Origin: an uncultured Acetobacteraceae bacterium
Lineage (GTDB): Bacteria; Pseudomonadota; Alphaproteobacteria; Acetobacterales; Acetobacteraceae
DNA length: 37,957 bases
Direction: 5' to 3'
Assembly (NCBI GenBank): GCA_937902425.1
Contig: CALFNB010000373.1
Span: 1-37,957, forward strand
The notes below the pieces were generated by a model. It was given only the letters and a program-made list of their open reading frames with translations. It searched no databases and had not been told where the DNA came from. Shown piece by piece: positions 34,243-37,957 of this stretch. Numbering within the stretch: the first letter of the stretch is position 1; each line of letters opens with the position of its first letter. Position numbers and translations under genes: made by a program.

Positions 34243-35058
34243 ATGAGCGCTTCACACACCGGCGGCCTCGGGCCGCTGATCGATACGCACGCCCACATCT
34301 ATCCGCGCGATACGCCGCTGATCGAGGGCGCCACGCACAAACCCTCCCGCGACGTCACGCCGGAAGAATACACGCGCACGCTGGATGAGCATGGCGTGCT
34401 GTTCGGCGTGCACGCGGCGGCGAGCTTCATGGGGCCATACAACGATTACACGCTGGCGGCGCTCGCGCGGTACCCGCGGCTGCGCGGCACGGCCATTGTC
34501 GACCCCTCGATCAGTTGGCACGAGTTGAAGGCGATGGATGCCGCCGGGATCGTCGGGATTCGGTTTTCGTTGCGCGATTATAAGGGCACGCCCGACCTGA
34601 GTTCGATCGAGTACCAGCGGCTGTTCCGCCGCGTCGCCGAGCTGGACTGGCACGTGCATGTTTACGCCGAGGGTGAGCGGATCGCCGCGCTGACCGCGCA
34701 ATTGCTGGCGGCGGAAGTCAACATCGTCATCGACCACTACGGCAACCCCGTCCCGGCTCTGGGCGAGAACTCACCAGGATTTCAGGCGGCGTTGCGAGCG
34801 ATCGGCTCCGGGCGCGGTTGGGTGAAGGTTTCGGCACCATATCGTTCCGCCGGTTGCGACCATGCGGCGCTGGCGGCTCGGTTGCTGGCCGAGGGCGGGC
34901 CGGAGCGGCTGCTGTTCGCCAGCGATTGGCCGTTCGTCGGGCACGAGACCAAGGTCACCTACCGGCAAATGGTCGAGAGTTTTGAACGCGTCATTCCGGA
35001 CCCGCTGACACGGGAGAAAATCGGCCGCACCGGGGTGAGGTTATACAAGTTCGCGTGA
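34243..35058 (+). CDS. amidohydrolase family protein, LigI-like
   Basis: A 271-residue Amidohydro_2 protein. The first metal motif is DTHAHIYPRD (14-23, HxH at 16 and 18); IVIDHYGNP (161-169) gives His165, and LLFASDWPF (223-231) gives the C-terminal Asp228. The style matches 2-pyrone-4,6-dicarboxylate lactonase, like the protein at 20852. It starts 10 bp after the cupin gene, so the two form an operon. The substrate may be a lactone or amide made by the dioxygenase-like partner; this is inference. The protein ends before a 75-bp gap and the frameshifted small gene. Confidence 0.9.
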   Translation: MSASHTGGLGPLIDTHAHIYPRDTPLIEGATHKPSRDVTPEEYTRTLDEHGVLFGVHAAASFMGPYNDYTLAALARYPRLRGTAIVDPSISWHELKAMDAAGIVGIRFSLRDYKGTPDLSSIEYQRLFRRVAELDWHVHVYAEGERIAALTAQLLAAEVNIVIDHYGNPVPALGENSPGFQAALRAIGSGRGWVKVSAPYRSAGCDHAALAARLLAEGGPERLLFASDWPFVGHETKVTYRQMVESFERVIPDPLTREKIGRTGVRLYKFA

Positions 35059-35133
35059 TGGACCCCGCTGGCATTTGTCCAGCCAGTTTCGACGCCGGGA
35101 ATTAATTTGCACGAACCGGATCGGCAAACGGCC

Positions 35134-35570
35134 ATGAGCGACGTACTCGAGGAAACCACCTGCGAGACCATCACCGCTGACCACGTGCGCGGGAGGGTGG
35201 ATGATTGGGTCACCCGTATCGAGAAGCTCTGTGTGGCAGTCGAGGGCTGGCTGCCCGCCGGCTGGAAAGCCGAGCACCGCCGACTTGTCCATATGGACGA
35301 GATCATGATGCGGATGAAAGGCGTACCCGGCCGCGACCTGCCCGTGCTCGATCTGGAGCGGTCCGGAAAACCCGAGGGATATATCGAACCACGGGGGCTT
35401 TGGATCATTGGCACCAGTGGTCGTCTTGATCTGGTGCGACCGTCGCGGCATACATCATCGTCGACAGTGCGAAGAACTACGCCGCGCCGAGATGGCGAAT
35501 CGCATCACTGGCCGAGCGGCGGGACCTGAAACCGCTCGACCGGACCAGGCTCCGGTCGATCCTCAGGTGA
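35134..35570 (+). pseudogene. small hypothetical gene with one frameshift
   Basis: Two frames join into a protein of about 145 residues. Frame 1 from ATG 35134 reads MSDVLEETT...AVEGWLPAGWKAEHRRLVHMDEIMMRMKGVP...GLWIIGTSGRLDLV to about 35436. Frame 2 continues AYIIVDSAKNYAPPRWRI...LKPLDRTRLRSIL to a TGA at 35568-35570. Restoring one base in or near 35435-35447 (for example a G in GGTGCG) joins them. Frame 1 alone would end at 35529 with unlike, Ser/Arg/Thr-rich residues. I do not recognise the family; the conserved-looking tail IGT.GRLDL...YIIVD suggests a small cytosolic protein. It may be real decay or a sequencing error. It follows the amidohydrolase on the same strand, 75 bp away. Confidence 0.65.
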
Positions 35571-35762
35571 GGGATCTCCCAGCCATTGAGGCTGCGTACT
35601 CCCGAATCGACAACGGCCTCGAACAGCAATATGTAACGGCTGTATCCAATGCGGATCGCGCACGGGGCACCGCAAGCCCACCGGATCGACATTCCCGCGA
35701 TCGCCGCTGATTTCTATACGATACAAAGTGCCTTGGAGGGGCCCTGAAACAGGCAAAAGCAG
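35571..35762. other. short gap before the terminator
   Basis: About 190 bp between convergent genes with nothing I can support as coding or regulatory. Confidence 0.4.
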
Positions 35763-35801
35763 CGGCAAGCGGACCGATATAATCCGGTCGCCCGCTTGCC
35801 G
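35763..35801. terminator. strong hairpin between convergent genes
   Basis: CGGCAAGC (35763-35770) and GCTTGCCG (35794-35801) are perfect 8-bp complements, with an inner GACCG/CGGTC stem and an AT-rich loop. It ends 1 bp before the stop codon of the minus-strand membrane gene, so it probably ends both transcripts. There is no long T tract. Confidence 0.6.
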
Positions 35802-35802
35802 A

Positions 35803-36144
35803 CTACATCACTGACCGCCGCACCAGCATCGCCCCAATCCCAAACACCAGCGGCAGCGCGCACCCGATCAGCGCCTTCGCGATCCGGCGGCCTTTCGCCA
35901 GGTCGACCACCACAAGTCCGGCATTAAGCACGAAGAAGGCGACCGAGACTCCCGCGCACAATGTCAGCGCGAAGGCCAGCCCGCCCAGACTTTGCGTCCC
36001 CGCTGGCCGTCGTCCATCCAGCGCCATGCCGAGCGGCACCAACAACGCCACGAACCCAATATACAAAATATTCCGCTGGCCGAACTTAAGCCACGAAGCC
36101 GGGGTCAGATCGGCGGCCTCCTCACTATCGCGCCCGTGGTGCAT
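35803..36144 (-). CDS. small membrane protein, unknown function
   Basis: A 113-residue protein with a charged N-terminus (1-24) and three membrane segments, about 26-42 (ILYIGFVALLVPLGMAL), 53-79 and 91-108 (IGCALPLVFGIGAML). I do not recognise the family. The start is supported by GAGGAG 5 nt upstream, inside the end of the racemase-like gene, with which it overlaps by 20 bp. It is the last gene of the minus-strand nitronate monooxygenase operon. Role unknown. Confidence 0.75.
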   Translation of the reverse strand: MHHGRDSEEAADLTPASWLKFGQRNILYIGFVALLVPLGMALDGRRPAGTQSLGGLAFALTLCAGVSVAFFVLNAGLVVVDLAKGRRIAKALIGCALPLVFGIGAMLVRRSVM

Positions 36145-36904
36145 CCAACTCCTCGCGTCCAGATTGCTCCACGATGCGCCGCATCAAGGCCGGACTCAAT
36201 CCCTTGGCGGGTTTCGCCGGCGGCCTCGCGAAGCTGCCGCGCGTCGGCGGTCGAGGGTGCAGGCCCACCACCGCCTCAGCCAGACGAACCGCGCAACTGA
36301 CGCCGTCCAATGTCGGCACCGGGATCTCGGCCGCCGCCTCACGTGCCAGCCCGGCGATCGGGCCGCCGCCGAAGATGATCACCTCGGCCCCGTCGGCCTC
36401 GATCGCGAGGCCGCATTCTTCCAGCAGCCGCGCGCGCAGTTGGTCTTTGGCCCGCGTGATGTCGGGGATCGGCACATCCAGCGCCCGCACCCGAACCAGC
36501 CGTCCGGCGAGGCCGTGTTCCTCGGCGCATTCCTGGTACCAGCGGCCCAACCGAGGTGTCAGGCAAACAATGGACAGGCGCCGGCCCAAGGTCCAGGCGA
36601 TCAGCAACGCGGACTCTTCGATGCCGAAGATGGGAATGTCGGCGAACTCCCGAGCGGCGGCCAGACCGGGATCGCCGAAAGCCGACACGATCGCCGCGTC
36701 ATGCCCAGACATGTGGGTGGCCAGTGCGTCCAGCACCGCGTGTCCGGCGATCGCGGCTTCGACGCGGTTCTCGACGTATCGCGTGCCGAACGGCGCGGTC
36801 ACCGCCGTGATCTCGGTCCCCGGCGACGCGAACAGCCGAGCTTCCGCCGCCATCGAGGCGGTCATCGCCTCAGTAACGTTCGGATTGATCAGCAGCAGTT
36901 TCAT
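36125..36904 (-). CDS. Asp/Glu racemase-fold protein without catalytic cysteines
   Basis: A 259-residue protein of the aspartate/glutamate/hydantoin racemase superfamily, starting with the typical KLLLINPNVTEAMTASM (2-18). These enzymes use two cysteines in ACFGDPG-like and GCAG-like motifs. Here the first is SAFGDPG (74-80; Ala75 at the Cys place) and the second is FGGGPIAG (178-185; Gly180 at the Cys place), so neither acid/base is present. Two-cysteine racemization is therefore unlikely; it may be an isomerase, lyase or non-enzymatic relative. Its ATG overlaps the stop of the nitronate monooxygenase gene as ATGA, and its end overlaps the next gene by 20 bp, so all three are coupled. Confidence 0.85.
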   Translation of the reverse strand: MKLLLINPNVTEAMTASMAAEARLFASPGTEITAVTAPFGTRYVENRVEAAIAGHAVLDALATHMSGHDAAIVSAFGDPGLAAAREFADIPIFGIEESALLIAWTLGRRLSIVCLTPRLGRWYQECAEEHGLAGRLVRVRALDVPIPDITRAKDQLRARLLEECGLAIEADGAEVIIFGGGPIAGLAREAAAEIPVPTLDGVSCAVRLAEAVVGLHPRPPTRGSFARPPAKPAKGLSPALMRRIVEQSGREELDAPRAR

Positions 36905-37957
36905 CGCCCGGTCAGGATGCGCTCGACCAGTTGTTTCACGGTCGGGATGAACCCATTGGAGTAAAACGGATCTTTGGCGAAACGAAATGCGTTATGGCCG
37001 GAGAACATCAGGTTGTTCTCCAGCGCCGCCGCGTTGTCGCCCGCGTGCGCGATGGCCTGCAACGTCTTCTGGATACAGAAGCTGCGTGGATCGGCCCGTT
37101 TGTTGGTGGAGAAATCCGGCTCGTGCTGCGACCAATTGGAAAACCGGCAGGTGCTGAGGCATCCCATGCACGCCGCCTGATCCGCCAGGATTTCCCGACT
37201 TTTTTCCGGTGTGACGAAAACCAGCGTCGAATCCGGAGTCCGCAGCGCCTCGGTGAAGCCCAGACTCTCCCAGCCGCGCACGTGGCCGAGATCTGGGTGG
37301 GTCAGATACACGACACGCTTGCGCGGTCCGACGCCATATTCAGCGACATGCTCGCCGACGGGTTCGGTGGTGTAGGCGACCTGCCGCTCGCTGCGGCCCT
37401 TCAGTTCATGCAGGAACGCGTTGTCGACCGCGCTGGAATAGAAGCCAGTCGGGGAGAAGCGATTTAAGTAGACATCGCCCTCCTTTAACGTCAGCAGCTT
37501 CTGTTTCCACAGCTCCGGGATCGGACTCTCCTTGGTCAACAGCGGGCGCGTGCCGAACTGAAACGCGATCGGTCCGATTTCCTTGTTGTCGAGCCAATGC
37601 GCCCATTCCTCCAGCCACCACACGCCGCCAGCCATGATGATCGGGGTCTCGGCCAGGCCAAACTCGTTCATCGACTGGCGCAGGGCGACGACACGGGGAT
37701 ACGGGTCCTCGGGCTTTTGCGGGTTCTCGCTGTTGGACAGACCATTGTGGCCGCCGGCGAGCCACGGATCCTCATACACCACGCCGCCCAGAAACGAGGC
37801 GGTCTTGTGATAGGCCCGTTTCCATAGCGCACTGAACGCCCGCGCCGAGGAGATGATCGGATAATAATGCACATTGAACCGCGCGGCGATGTCGGACAGC
37901 CGGTACGGCATGCCGGCGCCGCAGGGGATGCCGTGGATCAGACCCTTGGCCTGTTCC
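36901..37957 (-). CDS. nitronate monooxygenase family protein, N-terminus beyond window
   Basis: About 351 residues are visible; the N-terminus lies beyond the window (the frame stays open through GLIHGIPCGAGMPYRL upstream of the internal ATG at 37911). It is an FMN-dependent nitronate monooxygenase (2-nitropropane dioxygenase)-like TIM barrel. LAGGHNGLSN (51-60 from the internal Met) carries the probable catalytic His55, then PIIMAGGVWWLEE and GPIAFQFGTRPLLT follow the family pattern. Unusually, the C-terminal part has CMGCLSTCRFSNW, a C-x2-C-x3-C cluster that could bind zinc or an Fe-S centre. Its TGA overlaps the ATG of the racemase-like gene (ATGA). Substrate is unknown. Confidence 0.85.
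   Translation of the reverse strand, partial: EQAKGLIHGIPCGAGMPYRLSDIAARFNVHYYPIISSARAFSALWKRAYHKTASFLGGVVYEDPWLAGGHNGLSNSENPQKPEDPYPRVVALRQSMNEFGLAETPIIMAGGVWWLEEWAHWLDNKEIGPIAFQFGTRPLLTKESPIPELWKQKLLTLKEGDVYLNRFSPTGFYSSAVDNAFLHELKGRSERQVAYTTEPVGEHVAEYGVGPRKRVVYLTHPDLGHVRGWESLGFTEALRTPDSTLVFVTPEKSREILADQAACMGCLSTCRFSNWSQHEPDFSTNKRADPRSFCIQKTLQAIAHAGDNAAALENNLMFSGHNAFRFAKDPFYSNGFIPTVKQLVERILTGR

Overview
The window is high-GC DNA from an alphaproteobacterium, most likely in Acetobacteraceae/Rhodospirillales. The evidence is the flagellar cluster order fliF-fliG-fliH-fliN-flbD-flhA, the plsY/dprA/topA gene set, an alphaproteobacterial-length L28 and a PQQ-type sugar dehydrogenase. The taxon is inferred from gene content only. 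I saw no rRNA, tRNA or CRISPR array.

Layout. 1-1760: ATP-dependent helicase hrpB (minus strand, C-terminus outside the window). 2251-4879: an orphan permuted-papain-like protein, an LLM flavin oxidoreductase, a near-perfect 38-bp inverted repeat and a NUDT19-like Nudix hydrolase. 5008-6756: a second LLM monooxygenase directly followed by plsY. 6761-12561: an accessory block separating plsY from dprA. It holds a membrane protein gene split by one in-frame TAG, an arsR-SRPBCC-DUF899 operon with a double-palindrome operator, a decayed MFS transporter (one frameshift, two TGA codons where Trp is expected) and a SAM methyltransferase gene flanked by two copies of a 24-bp palindrome. 13000-16891: dprA and topA.

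17247-19575: a 2.3-kb unit bounded by 33-bp inverted repeats (29/33 identical). It carries one metallo-beta-lactamase-fold gene broken by two single-base shifts, each in a homopolymer. This is the strongest candidate for an unusual element. 19616-24780: DUF29 protein, a nucleoside 2-deoxyribosyltransferase-like gene abutting a LigI-like amidohydrolase, a PEP-CTERM phosphoesterase, an L-sorbosone dehydrogenase-like protein and rpmB with a good promoter. 25353-26129: an SDR oxidoreductase behind a 15-nt tandem repeat.

26224-33452: the flagellar basal-body/export operon on the minus strand (MS ring, rotor switch, export ATPase regulator FliH, FlbD sigma-54 activator, FlhA export gate). Its upstream region has a perfect DnaA box and a near-CtrA box. 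33651-35058: cysteine-dioxygenase-like cupin plus amidohydrolase. 35134-35570: a small gene with one frameshift. 35803-37957: an overlapping minus-strand operon of nitronate monooxygenase (partial), an Asp/Glu-racemase-fold protein lacking both catalytic cysteines, and a small membrane protein.

A recurring theme is single-base damage in otherwise well-preserved accessory genes (four loci) while the housekeeping and flagellar genes are intact. Some lesions fall in homopolymers and could be sequencing errors. The TAG and the paired TGA codons do not look like homopolymer errors.
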